Below are positions 25,015-34,545 of a DNA stretch of 64,000 nucleotides, piece after piece. Position 1 is the stretch's first letter; every line of letters starts with the position of its first letter. The translations under genes were made by a program, and so were the position numbers. The notes below the pieces were generated by a model. The model made no database searches. It had not been told where the DNA came from and saw only the letters and a program-made list of their open reading frames with translations. The stretch comes from Halomarina oriensis (lineage in GTDB: Archaea > Halobacteriota > Halobacteria > Halobacteriales > Haloarculaceae), in contig NZ_WSZK01000030.1 in the NCBI RefSeq assembly GCF_009791395.1, forward strand, positions 1-64,000. The letters run 5' to 3'.

Positions 25015-25868
25015 ATGTACGAGACGATACTCCTCGCGCTCGACGAGAGCGACTGTGCGGCGGCCGCGGCGACGACGCCCTGGAACTCGCGCAGCGCCAC
25101 GGCGCGACGCTGCACGTCGTCGGTGTCGTCGAGACGTTCGGTCTCTCGACGGTCGAGGAGCGCACGGCCCGCGAGCAGGAGGCGACCGAGCGACTCGACG
25201 CGTTCGCCGACCGGGCGGCCGCCGCCGGCGTCGACTGCGAGACCGACCGGCGTGCCGGGTTCGCCGACAGGGAACTGCTCGCGGCCGTCGACGACCACGA
25301 CGCCGACCTCGTCGTGATGGGGACACACGGTCGGACCGGCGTCGAACGGTTCGTCGTGGGGAGCATCGCCGCGCAGGTCGTCCGTCACGCCCCGGTGCCG
25401 GTGCTCACGACGGCGGCCGACGTCGAGTGGGACGTCGAGACGGTGCTGGTCCCGACCGACGGGAGTAGCTACGCCGAGGAGGCCGCCGACCACGCGTTCG
25501 ACCTCGCGGCGCGCTACGACGCGACCGTTCACGCCGTGAGCGTGGTCGACCAGGACGCGGTCGGGTTCGACGTCCGGTCGACACGGCTCACCGAGGCGTT
25601 GCGCGAGCAGGCGCAGGCGGCCGTCGACCGACTCGTCGCCCGCGCCGAGGAGCGTGCCGTCGTGGCGAGCGGAACGGTCGTCGACGGCCACGCCGCCACC
25701 GAGATTCTGGAGACGGTCGAGACGGCCGATGCCGGCCTCGTCGTCCTGGGGACGCACGGCCGTTCGGGCGTGCGTCGGCTGTTGCTCGGGAGCGTCACCG
25801 AGGTCGTCGTCCGCGGTGCGACGGTACCCGTGCTGTCGGTGCCGCCCACGGACCGTCGAGAGGAGTGA
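25015..25868 (+). pseudogene. tandem universal stress protein (UspA x2), frameshifted near the 5' end
   Basis: The gene encodes two UspA domains in tandem, but the frame breaks. The start MYETILLALDESDC is in one frame. From 25071 the continuation (DDALELAQRHGATLHVVGV, through VVMGTHGRTGVERFVVGSIA and a second GTHGRSGVRRLLLGS) is in another. A single missing base within the GC-repeat tract 25051-25071 would restore a protein of about 284 residues. A CTTTTTTAC box lies about 28 nt before the ATG. It is a genuine recent mutation or a sequencing error; the rest of the gene shows no decay. Confidence 0.75.
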
Positions 25869-25945
25869 GCCGGCACCGAGGCCGGTCGTGAGAGCGGTCG
25901 CTGGCGGAGTCGGACGCGTCACGAAAAGAACGGTTCGCGGGCCGA

Positions 25946-26143
25946 CTACTCGAGTTTGAACGCGACTTCGACTTCGGCCTGGTACTCCCGGCCGTCGACC
26001 GACGCGAGTTCGACGCCCATCTCCTTGACCTCGACCCAGTGGACGTTGTCGAGCGTGCTCTCGGCTCGCTCGACGGCGTCGTCTACCGCGGCGTCGAAGC
26101 TCTCGTCGCTGGACCCGATGAGTGTGATTTTCTTGTAGACCAT
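25946..26143 (-). CDS. dodecin family protein
   Basis: A 65-residue dodecin, a dodecameric flavin-storage protein best studied in Halobacterium, where it binds riboflavin or lumichrome. The sequence [19 protein letters not shown], then [20 protein letters not shown] is typical, including the Trp that stacks on the flavin. Full length. It is next to a flavoprotein gene, but with 134 nt between them. Confidence 0.95.
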   Translation of the reverse strand: MVYKKITLIGSSDESFDAAVDDAVERAESTLDNVHWVEVKEMGVELASVDGREYQAEVEVAFKLE

Positions 26144-26277
26144 GGTGCTCGTACCGTCTGGTCACGACGCACGGCTCTCACTTACCTCTGCCCCCGGCCA
26201 CTCCCACAGGTTGCCGCTACCGGGGGTGTCGCCGGCTCACGGGTCCGGAGCGACCGGCCGGCACGAACGAGCGACGG

Positions 26278-27471
26278 TCACCACGCGTGGCGGAGTAGCG
26301 TCGGTACCTTCCGCAGGTCTCGCCGTCGGTACGGATACAACGAGAGCAGGTCCCGGACCGACAGGTCGTAGCGCTGGAGACGGTCGGCCGCCGCGTCCGA
26401 CAGTCGGCCGGTCCGCTCGACGAACGCGTCCTGCTGGCCCGCATCGAAGTCGTAGAGCAGTTCGCCGACGACACGCTGGGTCTTCCACTTCGACCCCTTC
26501 TCGCGGTTCCAGCGCCGCTCGTAGGCCGCGAGTCGCCTTCGGGAGGTGTCACCAGCCAGCAACGCTTCGATGGCCGTGTCGGCGGCCATCCGGGCGGACT
26601 CCATCGCCGGACGGATACCCTCGCCGAACAGCGGGTTGATGCTCGACACCGAGTCGCCGACGGCGAGGAGGCCGTCGGCCGCCCGCTGGTTGACGGAGTT
26701 GTCCGAACGCACCTCGCCGGCGTGGCCGGCGCGAATCGACTCGACGGTCCAGCGCGGGTCGGCGTCCAGCCAGTCGCGCACGTAGTCGTCGATGGTGTGG
26801 TCGGTCCGGCGGCGTGCGTGGAAGTCGTCGACCCAGCAGACGCCGGCCTTGAACACGCCGTCGCCGGCCGGGAACACCCAGGCGTAGCCGCCGGGGGCGA
26901 CGTCGTGGTCGAACGCGAACAGCATCGCGTCCTCCTCGTAGCGCCCCTCGACTTCGAACTCCTTGCCGATACCGCGCTGGGCGGCGTCGCGGTTCCACAT
27001 CCCGAGCGCGCTGGTCAGCGTGCCGTCGGGACCGGTCCCGTCGACGACGAGGTCCGCCCGGTACGTCTCGTCGTCGCGGGTCCGGACGCCGACGACCCGA
27101 CCGTCGTCCAGCAACGGGCCGGTGACGCGCGTACCGGTGTGGACGCCGACGCCGTCGGCCTCGGCGTCCTCACCGAGGAACTCCAAGAACGCCGAGAAGT
27201 CGAGGACGGAGTTCGAGATGGGGAGGCGGACGCTCGCGGTCGGCCCCTCGAAGACGACGTCCTCGCTCGCGCCCATCACCACGTCGTCGGCGACGTCGAA
27301 CCCGTCGACGACCTGCTCGAATGTCCCGCCGGTCGACTTGTCGTTGTCCGCGAGTCGCTCGTTGGCCTCCAGAACGACGACCGAGTGGTCCGTCCGTCGA
27401 CCGAGTTCGCGTGCGAACTGCAACCCGGCGGGTCCGCCACCGGCGACGACGACGACGTCGTACTCCGACAT
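26278..27471 (-). CDS. geranylgeranyl reductase family FAD-dependent oxidoreductase
   Basis: A 397-residue flavoprotein with N-terminal VVVVAGGGPAGLQFARELG, a central strand motif RADLVVDGTGPDG and a second FAD motif DGLLAVGDSVSSINPLFGEG. The last belongs to the digeranylgeranylglycerophospholipid/geranylgeranyl reductase group and to related hydroxylases. It probably reduces an isoprenoid chain or acts as a flavin monooxygenase-like enzyme. It is a distant paralogue of the 16607 gene. The ATG is at 27471. Confidence 0.85.
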   Translation of the reverse strand: MSEYDVVVVAGGGPAGLQFARELGRRTDHSVVVLEANERLADNDKSTGGTFEQVVDGFDVADDVVMGASEDVVFEGPTASVRLPISNSVLDFSAFLEFLGEDAEADGVGVHTGTRVTGPLLDDGRVVGVRTRDDETYRADLVVDGTGPDGTLTSALGMWNRDAAQRGIGKEFEVEGRYEEDAMLFAFDHDVAPGGYAWVFPAGDGVFKAGVCWVDDFHARRRTDHTIDDYVRDWLDADPRWTVESIRAGHAGEVRSDNSVNQRAADGLLAVGDSVSSINPLFGEGIRPAMESARMAADTAIEALLAGDTSRRRLAAYERRWNREKGSKWKTQRVVGELLYDFDAGQQDAFVERTGRLSDAAADRLQRYDLSVRDLLSLYPYRRRDLRKVPTLLRHAW

Positions 27472-27568
27472 TGTGTCCAGGGGGACGGGCGCCGGGGCGA
27501 TAGTTGGGTACGATTCGTGGACCGCGTGGCGACGCGATTCGAGTCGAGCGGAGCGAAGCGGTCCGGTC

Positions 27569-28264
27569 TCAGCCGCCGACGCTGAACCGTCGCCCGATGG
27601 CGTCGGCGACGTCGTTGAGGTGGGCGGTCCCCCAGATACCGACGACGACGGCCCCGACGGTGTCGAACACGAGGTCGTACATCGTGTCCTCGAGGCCGTA
27701 CTGGGTGAGTACAGAGCCCGACCCGAAGAGGGCGGCGGCCTCGCCGATGACGAACTCGATGACCTCCCAGAGGACGCCGAACGCGAGGACGAACAACACG
27801 ATGTAGACGAACATGAACCGCGGCGGGAAGTGGACGCCGGTCGCGTACTCGTCGAGCGCGCGGGCGGTGGCGTAGCCGACGCCCGCGACGACCGACGCCG
27901 AGAGACCGTGGGTGAGGTGGTCCCACCAGCCACCCGAGGAGTAGAGCGTCCCGTAGGCCGCGCCGTCGGGGGCGGTGCCGACCATATCGACGAGACTCGC
28001 GGGCAACGGGACGGTGCCGAGCGCGTGGAGGAAGACGGCCGTGGTTATCCACAGCGTGAGACCGAGGTCCATCGGGAGACCGTAGTCGCGCTGGAGGATG
28101 GGCGGGAGCTGAGCGACGAGCAGCGCGATACCGCAGTTGACGACGATGCCGGTGTTGCCCAGCCAGAACCCGACGACGAGCATGACCGCCAGTCCGACCT
28201 CCATCAGCCAGACGAGGGCGTGCTGGACCCGTTCGGAGAGGCCGATGCGCTCGCGGACGTTCAC
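27569..28264 (-). CDS. polytopic membrane protein
   Basis: A 231-residue membrane protein with about 6 hydrophobic helices (for example VWLMEVGLAVMLVVGFWLG and FVYIVLFVLAFGVLWEVIEF). The conserved charged segment WWDHLTHGLSASVVAG and a final acidic helix DTMYDLVFDTVGAVVVG resemble the DUF2238/YjdF-type family, without certainty. It starts with GTG at 28264, overlapping the upstream gene by 4 nt, so the two form an operon. Function unknown. Confidence 0.72.
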   Translation of the reverse strand: MNVRERIGLSERVQHALVWLMEVGLAVMLVVGFWLGNTGIVVNCGIALLVAQLPPILQRDYGLPMDLGLTLWITTAVFLHALGTVPLPASLVDMVGTAPDGAAYGTLYSSGGWWDHLTHGLSASVVAGVGYATARALDEYATGVHFPPRFMFVYIVLFVLAFGVLWEVIEFVIGEAAALFGSGSVLTQYGLEDTMYDLVFDTVGAVVVGIWGTAHLNDVADAIGRRFSVGG

Positions 28265-28854
28265 AGGTCCACCTCCAGGTCGAGTCGCTCGCGGCCACGA
28301 GCGACCCGCCTGAAGTAGAGTTCGAAGACGACGCCGGCACCGACACCGGCGACGGTGGAGGCGACGAACTCCAGCATCAGCGTCCGTTCGTCGACGACGA
28401 ACCCGGTCCCGAGGTAGATGTCGGCGACCCACCTGACGACGGCCCAGACGCCGGCGGCGGCCATCGTCGTGACGACGACGAACAGCACCGCGAAGCGGTA
28501 GTTCATCTCGACGGCCGTGAACACGTCGAGTTCGACGGCCACGAGCAGTGCGACGGCGGCGACGGCGAGGTACGTCGTCACGTCGGCGACGACGCCGTTC
28601 CCGACCGACCGCCCCAACAGCGGCATCGCCGCGAGTCCCAGCACCTCCCACGGCGGCATCGCTCGTGGCGAGCGCCGGGCGAGCGCGGGGAACGCGCCGA
28701 CGAGCGCGACACCGAACGCGAACAGCGCCCACAACTGCTGTCCGAGCGCGAGGTTCGCCATCGACACCACGACGGCACCGGCGACCAACAGCCACGCGAG
28801 CGCGGCGTTCGTCCCCGCGTCGCGGAGCAACCGACCCACGTCCGACTGGTCCAT
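28261..28854 (-). CDS. membrane protein
   Basis: A 197-residue membrane protein with five to six hydrophobic helices (ALAWLLVAGAVVVSMANLAL; then VADVTTYLAVAAVALLVAV). The ATG at 28854 was preferred over one nine codons upstream, because a TTTTTGTA box lies about 28 nt before it. It is translationally coupled to the following membrane-protein gene. No family recognised. Confidence 0.68.
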   Translation of the reverse strand: MDQSDVGRLLRDAGTNAALAWLLVAGAVVVSMANLALGQQLWALFAFGVALVGAFPALARRSPRAMPPWEVLGLAAMPLLGRSVGNGVVADVTTYLAVAAVALLVAVELDVFTAVEMNYRFAVLFVVVTTMAAAGVWAVVRWVADIYLGTGFVVDERTLMLEFVASTVAGVGAGVVFELYFRRVARGRERLDLEVDL

Positions 28855-28885
28855 ACAGGGAGTAGACGACAGCCGGTACAAAAAC

Positions 28886-29833
28886 CTACGTCACGAGGTA
28901 CGCGCCGAGGTAGACGAAGACGGCGAGCGTGACCGTCGCCAGCGCCGTCAGCGCCATCGTCAGCGGCCGGTGGCGCTCCCGAGCACGGTAGCGGTCGACG
29001 CCACCGACGAGGATGCCACAGGCGAGGCCGACGCCCAGCAACGTCAGGACGAACGGGTACGACAGCGACAACGTGGGGGCGGGGACGGCCAGTGCGACCC
29101 CGCCGGAAGGGAGGCCGAGCGCCACCGTGGGGTCGACGTAGTCGCGGACCTCGTGGTCGCTGAGGTGGAGGTAGACGAGCGCGGCCAGCCAGAACGTCCC
29201 GAGTTCGACGAGCATCGCACCCAGCAGGTGGAGCGTCGGGTCGAGGCTGAGCGTGACGCGCTCTGCCACCAGCACGGTCTCGAAGGGGTAGAGCAGTCGC
29301 GGCGGCTCGCCGGTCAGCAGGTCACCGAACGGGTGGCTGAGCAGGCCGACCAGTGCCGTGACGAAGACGGCACCGGCGTCGACCCCTCGGCGTGCCGCGA
29401 GCGTGCCGACGAGGAGTCCGCCGAGGACGAACGCGCCCATCACGAGGCCACCGAGGAGACCGCTCGTCGTCCCCGAGACGGCGACGAGGCCGCCGAGGAC
29501 GACGACGGCGAGGAGTTTCGAGGCCCCACCGCGCGTCCAGAGGGCGAACCCCACCGCGGCGACGACGCCGACGACCAGCGAGTGGGTCACCGAGCGGTGG
29601 ACCACGGTGCTCGCGCTCCAGAACCCCTCCGCGAGTGCGAGCGGCCCCCCGTCGGCCCACAGCAGGCCGACCGGTGCGTAGAGCATGTCGACGTCCGGGA
29701 GGGTGGCGAAGACGCCGGCGAGCAGACCGAGCGCGAACGCCCGTCTGCGAGTCGCGGTGGGCGTGTCCGCTGGCAGGCGACTGACGACGAACGCGACGAG
29801 CGCGAACGCCAGCAGACCGTGACCGATGAACAC
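28886..29833 (-). CDS. DUF457 (YdjM-like) membrane-bound metal-dependent hydrolase
   Basis: A 315-residue polytopic protein of the DUF457/YdjM family of predicted membrane metal-dependent hydrolases. Conserved His/Asp positions occur in MFIGHGLLAFAL, ATLPDVDMLYAP, VHRSVTHSLVVG and LLSHPFGDLLTGEP. About nine TM helices are visible. A CTTTTTGCG box lies about 27 nt upstream of the ATG. The substrate of the family is not known. Confidence 0.83.
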   Translation of the reverse strand: MFIGHGLLAFALVAFVVSRLPADTPTATRRRAFALGLLAGVFATLPDVDMLYAPVGLLWADGGPLALAEGFWSASTVVHRSVTHSLVVGVVAAVGFALWTRGGASKLLAVVVLGGLVAVSGTTSGLLGGLVMGAFVLGGLLVGTLAARRGVDAGAVFVTALVGLLSHPFGDLLTGEPPRLLYPFETVLVAERVTLSLDPTLHLLGAMLVELGTFWLAALVYLHLSDHEVRDYVDPTVALGLPSGGVALAVPAPTLSLSYPFVLTLLGVGLACGILVGGVDRYRARERHRPLTMALTALATVTLAVFVYLGAYLVT

Positions 29834-29908
29834 GTCACCGGTAGGACAGCAGCGCGCAAAAAGATGTGGAAGGTCAGCTAGCAGTCGTCACGCGACGCGT
29901 GTGCCCGA

Positions 29909-30226
29909 TCACGACGGCAGGCCCTCGCTCGCCTCGGGGTGGAGCACCTCGTAGTCGCCCGTCGACTCGACGCTCATCACGGCCCAGTCGTAGTCGGGTT
30001 CGAGCGACAGCAACTCCGCCCGGAGTTCGGGTGCCCGTTCGGGGTCCGCGACGAAACACCGCAGGTCGGCCTCGCCGTCGACCGTCGTCGGTGTCTCCTC
30101 GGAGATGTAGACGATACGCCACTTGCGCTCGGCTCTGAGTTCCGATCCGACGGACTCGACCTCGTAGCCGAGTTCCGTGAAGATGGCGCGCGCTTCGTCT
30201 ATCAAGGGTGTGCTAAGGACCCCCAT
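29909..30226 (-). CDS. conserved haloarchaeal protein (DUF7116-like)
   Basis: A 105-residue soluble protein whose start GVLSTPLIDEARAIFTELGY and central ERKWRIVYISEE match a small haloarchaeal family that I believe is DUF7116. The number is from memory. The ATG at 30226 has a TGTTATG box about 28 nt upstream. No function is known; the ferredoxin-like alternation of strands and helices is only suggestive. Confidence 0.65.
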   Translation of the reverse strand: MGVLSTPLIDEARAIFTELGYEVESVGSELRAERKWRIVYISEETPTTVDGEADLRCFVADPERAPELRAELLSLEPDYDWAVMSVESTGDYEVLHPEASEGLPS

Positions 30227-30358
30227 TCGTTCGGAGGTTGTGTGTCCCACCACATAACAGTTGGCACGGCTTACCATGACACATCGTATCGTCGACCGGT
30301 CGGGGGTCGTCCGGAACCTGCCGAAGACGCCCGCACGTCGAATCCGGTCGGTAGCGGC

Positions 30359-30601
30359 TCACTCGTGGGCGGCGTCCCACTCCTCGGCCTTGTGGAGGTT
30401 CGCACACGCGTTGCACTGGATGCGACCCATCGAGTCGACGGCGGTGTCGAGCGTCTCGCAGTTCGAACACCAGAACCCCCAGCGACGACTCCGGTCGTCG
30501 GTGACGTAGACGACGAAGAAGGGAGCTTTCGACCCGCGTTCGGCTTCGTCGCGGGCGACGTACAGCGTCCGGCCCTCGTGGGCGTGCGCTTCCAGACTCA
30601 T
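30359..30601 (-). CDS. small zinc-ribbon protein (DUF5816-like)
   Basis: An 80-residue protein with two CxxC pairs (WCSNCET and QCNACAN) and the segment RTLYVARDEAERGSKAPFFV. It ends in KAEEWDAAHE, matching the haloarchaeal DUF5816 family from memory. A zinc-binding role is inferred from the cysteines. The ATG at 30601 was chosen because the upstream in-frame extension is not conserved-looking. Confidence 0.7.
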   Translation of the reverse strand: MSLEAHAHEGRTLYVARDEAERGSKAPFFVVYVTDDRSRRWGFWCSNCETLDTAVDSMGRIQCNACANLHKAEEWDAAHE

Positions 30602-30676
30602 ACACGGGACTCGTCGCAAGTCGGTAAATGCTCCGCGGTCGATGCGTTGATACGAGACTGGGACCTCCACGGCGGT

Positions 30677-32081
30677 ATGGCTCCTCGTCTCCTCCACTAC
30701 TCCGACATCGAGGGTGTCTACGACGACCCGGATGCCCTCGCGCGACTCGCCGGCACCGTCGAGCGGTTGCGGGACGACGAGACGCTCGTTCTCGGGTCGG
30801 GCGACAACACCGCCCCCGGCGTCCTCTCGCTGGTCACCGAGGGTCGCCAGTCACTGCGCTTCTTCGACCGAGTTCGCCCCGACGCCGACACGCTCGGCAA
30901 CCACGACTTCGACTACGGTCTCGACACGACCCGGCACCTCGTCCGCGAGTCACCACAGCGGTGGCTGAGCGCGAACGTCCGGACCGCCGAGGGGGACGTG
31001 TTCGGCGGGGACGACGGCGTCGTCCCCTCGACGGTGCTCGACGCGGGCGACGCACGGGTCGGACTCGTCGGCGTCACCGACCCCGCGACGAAGGAGATGA
31101 GTCCGCGTGCGAACGGCCTCCGGTTCACCGACCCGCTCGAAGCCGTCGGGCGAGAGATGGGTCGGCTTCGGAGCGAGGGTGTCGACCACCTCGTCGTCCT
31201 CTCGCACCTCGGCGCGGCCGACGACGAACTCGCCCGGAACTACGACCTCGACGCCGTCCTCGGCGGCCACGTCCACCAACCGCGGGCGGAGACGGTCGCC
31301 GGCACCGTCTGTACGCGCACCGGGTCGAACGGCCAGCGACTCGTCGAGGTCGACCTCGGCGACGGGTCGGTGACCGTCCACGACGTCGCCGACGGGCCGA
31401 CCGTCGAGTCCCTCCGCGAGGAGTTCGAGCGCCTCCGCGGCGAGACGGGACTGACCGACGTCGTCGGGCACGTCGACCGGCCCATCGAGCGCCGCCGCGA
31501 CCTGCGGACCGCGGGGGAGTGTCGCGTCGGGAACTTCGTCGCGGACGCCTACCGCTGGGCCGCCGACGCCGACCTCGCCCTGCACAACTCCGGAGGCCTC
31601 CGGGACGGCCCGTCGCTCGCCGGCGCGGTGACCGCGGCCGACCTCGTGAGCGTCGTCCCGTTCGACGAACCGGTCTCCGTGGCGCGCGTGACCGGCGACG
31701 ACCTGCTGGGGGTGTTCGCCGACGCCGCCCGCGCCCCCCCACGGTGAGTGGCGCTGGGACGCCCACGTCAGCGGTGCGACGGTCTGCTACGACCGCGACA
31801 CCGAGGCGGTTCGGGACCTCCTCGTGGGAGGCGACCCGGTCGACCCCGACGCCGAGTACGAACTGGCGACCAACGACTACCTGCTCTCGACGGCCCACGA
31901 GTTCCCGACGCTCACACCCGCACACCGGGACCGGACGCTCCGAGTCCAGCACGAAGTGCTGGTCGACTACGCGCTTGAGACCGGTATCGCGCCCGAACTG
32001 GAGGGACGGGTCGACGTCGGCGGCGCAGGTCGGTCTCGGACGGAAGGGTTAGAACGCTCGACCGAAAACAGGGAGCGATGA
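30677..32081 (+). pseudogene. 5'-nucleotidase/metallophosphoesterase, frameshifted in a C7 tract
   Basis: A UshA-like 5'-nucleotidase. The metallophosphoesterase domain (LHYSDIEGVYDD, GSGDNTAP, LGNHDFDYG, VVLSHLG, GGHVHQPR) and the C-terminal domain start (CRVGNFVADAYRWAADAD, NSGGLRDGP) read in one frame. That frame stops at 31745-31747. The run of seven C at 31734-31740 shifts the frame. With six C the protein continues APHGEWRWDAHVSGATV, then AEYELATNDYLLSTAHEFPT, to a stop at 32081 that overlaps the next ATG. Homopolymer slippage or sequencing error is likely. The function would be nucleotide salvage. No signal peptide is seen. Confidence 0.8.
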
Positions 32082-32476
32082 CGCAGGTTATCGTCCCGGT
32101 CCGGTATCCCCTCTCCGAGCACTCGCGGGCGACGGTAGAGGAGGGTGCGCGTATCGCGGACGAACGCGACGGCGCGCTCATCGTCCTCCACGTCAACCTC
32201 TATCAGAACGGGGACCGAACCTCGCGTCGTGAACTCAAACGCGCCGTCGAGTCGATCATCGGGTCCCGGAACCGAACCCGATACGTGGTCCGGTCGGGGT
32301 TCCTCGTCGAGGAGACCATCCTCGACGAAGTGGCCGCCGAACGCGCCGATATCGTCGTCATCGGCCGCAAGCAGGTGAGTCGCTGGCGGCGGATGGTCCG
32401 AAAACTGACCGACGACCCCGACGTCGAGCGCTTCCTCCGCGAGAAGGTCGACGCCGAAATCGTCACCGTCGGCTGA
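32078..32476 (+). CDS. universal stress protein family protein
   Basis: A 132-residue single-domain UspA-like protein (VIVPVRYPLSEHSRATVEEG, then DGALIVLHVNLYQNG, and DIVVIGRKQVSRWRRM). The classical ATP-binding GxxGxGGxxxGS motif is degenerate (IGRKQVSRWRR), so nucleotide binding is doubtful. The ATG overlaps the restored stop of the frameshifted nucleotidase gene (ATGA), indicating a two-gene operon. Confidence 0.8.
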   Translation: MTQVIVPVRYPLSEHSRATVEEGARIADERDGALIVLHVNLYQNGDRTSRRELKRAVESIIGSRNRTRYVVRSGFLVEETILDEVAAERADIVVIGRKQVSRWRRMVRKLTDDPDVERFLREKVDAEIVTVG

Positions 32477-32519
32477 CCGCGCTGGTCCCGGTCGCCGTTC
32501 GCCGACGTCTCCCGTCCGC

Positions 32520-33641
32520 TCAGTCGTCCTCGTATCGCTCGCCGGTTTCGCCCCCGTCGTGCGCTCGCCGGTCCCCTCGTCGCGGACTCTCACGTGACGG
32601 GCGCTGGTTCTCGCGGAGCGACACCGGGAGTTCCCCCGACGTCTCGTCGAAGAACAGGTGCGAGTGGGGGTACGCTATCTCGACGTCCGCGTCGTCCAGC
32701 GCGTCCCAGATGCGTTCCTGAATCCGCGAGCGGACGGTCAGCAGTTTGTACGGCTCACGGACCCAGTACCGGAGACGGAGGTTGACACCGTGGTCGGCGA
32801 AGTTCTCGATGTAACAGGTCGGCGCGGCGGGGTAGCGCGCGCTCCCGATACGGATGTCCGGGCCGCCCCCGACGACCCGGTCGACGCCGCGGGCGGCGTC
32901 CTCGATTATCTCGCGCGCCTCCTCGATGTCGCCCTCGTAGGTGACCAGCACGTCGAGGGAGAGTCGCGCCCGCGGGTCCTCGGCGGAGTAGTTGATGACG
33001 TCGCGGTCACGCATGTTCCCGTTCGGGACGACGAGGAAGGTGTTGTCGAGCGTGAATATCTTCGTGTACCGGAGCGTGATGTCCTCGACGAACCCGCGCT
33101 GTGGCGGGGTCCGGCCGACGAGTTCTATCATGTCGCCCACCTCGTAGGGCTGGTCGGCGAGGACGAACAGGCCCTGGATGTAGCTCCCGATGATGGGCGC
33201 GAGCACGATACCGATAACCGCGGAGAGCACACCGAGCGAGATGGTGATGTCGCCCAGCGAGACCCGGTAGATGCTGAGAATCGAGAGGAACGCGAGCGCG
33301 TAGACGCCGAGGCGCATCAGTCGGAGGACGGTCCGGGTGACGCTCGGACGGCGGAACCGGCGAGCGACGCGCCGACCGAACGTCTGCGTGAGGAGGTTCG
33401 CGGCGTACCACGCGGCGGCGGCGACGAGTATCGCTAGTATCAGTTGTCCGACCCAGAGGTCGACCCCCAACCACTCGCTAACGGCGTTGCTGGGCGGTAC
33501 ATCCGTCGGTACCTGGTCGACCGCCCCGTCCCGAGGGGTCGGCTGGTCGCCTCCCTCCGTCGCCGTGGTCGTCGCGTCCTCAGTCCCCTCCGTCGTGCTC
33601 GTCGCGTTCGACGAGTCGTCCGGAGCGTCCTGACTGCGCAT
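32520..33641 (-). CDS. MscS-type small-conductance mechanosensitive channel
   Basis: A 373-residue MscS-family channel that opens under membrane tension on osmotic down-shock. A Ser/Thr/Asp-rich N-terminus (1-50) precedes TM helices between about 62 and 160. The pore-helix region (GVLSAVIGIVLAPIIGSYIQ) leads to the beta domain (PYEVGDMIELVGR, NTFLVVPNGNM) and the cytoplasmic vestibule. The C-terminal 30 residues are charged. It is divergent from the PAC2 gene across 80 nt. Confidence 0.92.
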   Translation of the reverse strand: MRSQDAPDDSSNATSTTEGTEDATTTATEGGDQPTPRDGAVDQVPTDVPPSNAVSEWLGVDLWVGQLILAILVAAAAWYAANLLTQTFGRRVARRFRRPSVTRTVLRLMRLGVYALAFLSILSIYRVSLGDITISLGVLSAVIGIVLAPIIGSYIQGLFVLADQPYEVGDMIELVGRTPPQRGFVEDITLRYTKIFTLDNTFLVVPNGNMRDRDVINYSAEDPRARLSLDVLVTYEGDIEEAREIIEDAARGVDRVVGGGPDIRIGSARYPAAPTCYIENFADHGVNLRLRYWVREPYKLLTVRSRIQERIWDALDDADVEIAYPHSHLFFDETSGELPVSLRENQRPSRESPRRGDRRAHDGGETGERYEDD

Positions 33642-33721
33642 ACCTGTCGCTCACCGGACTGACGAAAAAGGGTTGCGACCCGGCCCCGCGAAGCTAAGCC
33701 CCTCCGCGTCGGCACTCCACC

Positions 33722-34456
33722 ATGTTCGGCATCCGCGAGCGGCCGACGTTCGACGTGACGGACACCGAGTCGTCGGCCGACGCGCTCGTCTGTGGCTTCT
33801 CGGAGTACGGTCTGGCGGGCCTGACCGCCGCGAACTACCTCGTCGAACACCTCGACCTGTCCGAGGTGGGCCACGTCACGACGGCCGAACTCCCGACCAT
33901 CACCCCCTTCGAGGACGGCCGGCCGCGCCACCACACGCGGCTGTTCGCCGGCGACGACGCGCCCGTGACCGTGCTCGTCGGCGAACTGTTCGTCCCACCG
34001 GCGGCGGCCGCCCCGTTCGCCGACGCCATCAGCGCGTGGGCGACCGACACCGTCGACGAACTCGTCGTCCTCTCGGGGGTGCCCATCGCTCACGGCCCCG
34101 AGGACCACCGGGCGTTCTCCGTCGCCACCGACGGCTACCGCGACCGGCGACTCGCCGACACCGACATCGCCCCGATGGGCGGCGGGTTCCTCGACGGCGT
34201 CAACGCCGCCGTCACCCGTCTCGGCCTCGACACCGACCTCGAAACGTGCGTCCTCGCCACGCCGGCCCACGGACAGACGCCCGACGTGGACGCCGCCCTC
34301 CGCTTGCTCGACGCCGTCACGACGGTCTACGGCCTCGACGTCGACACCGAACCGCTGGAGACGTACGCCGACCGCGTCCAGCGGTACTACACCGAACTCG
34401 CCGACCGGATGGAACGGCGCGACGAGCGGAGCAGCGACGACCGGATGTACATGTAA
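33722..34456 (+). CDS. PAC2 family protein (proteasome assembly chaperone-like)
   Basis: A 244-residue PAC2-family protein. The segments CGFSEYGLAGLTAANYLVEH, then TAELPTITPFEDGRPRHHTR, and the ATPAHGQTPDVDAAL region are typical of the archaeal PAC2 group. That group is related to the eukaryotic 20S assembly chaperone. A role in proteasome assembly is family-based inference. It is followed at once by a dispersed repeat. Confidence 0.88.
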   Translation: MFGIRERPTFDVTDTESSADALVCGFSEYGLAGLTAANYLVEHLDLSEVGHVTTAELPTITPFEDGRPRHHTRLFAGDDAPVTVLVGELFVPPAAAAPFADAISAWATDTVDELVVLSGVPIAHGPEDHRAFSVATDGYRDRRLADTDIAPMGGGFLDGVNAAVTRLGLDTDLETCVLATPAHGQTPDVDAALRLLDAVTTVYGLDVDTEPLETYADRVQRYYTELADRMERRDERSSDDRMYM

Positions 34457-34458
34457 CA

Positions 34459-34545
34459 CCACTTGTTTACGCCTCGGGTCGCGCACAGCGCGACCGCTCG
34501 ACGCAAAAAAACCTGGGCTAAAAAGGCCGCTCGGCACGCGAAGCG
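34459..34545 (+). repeat. dispersed hairpin repeat, copy 1
   Basis: This element follows the PAC2 stop. It shares TTACGCCTCGGGT, then CCGCTCG-CGCA-AAA, then CTGG, AAAAAGG and CCGCTCG with a second copy at 37996-38075. Both contain a perfect hairpin at the same place with different stem bases (here GGTCGCGC/GCGCGACC, loop ACA, 34477-34495). Both lie directly after a rightward gene, suggesting a 3'-end or termination role. Confidence 0.55.

Noticed and set aside
32078-32476. Continuation of the frameshifted nucleotidase into the UspA gene as one fusion
   Set aside because: The restored nucleotidase frame has its own stop at 32079-32081 overlapping the UspA ATG, so they are separate genes.
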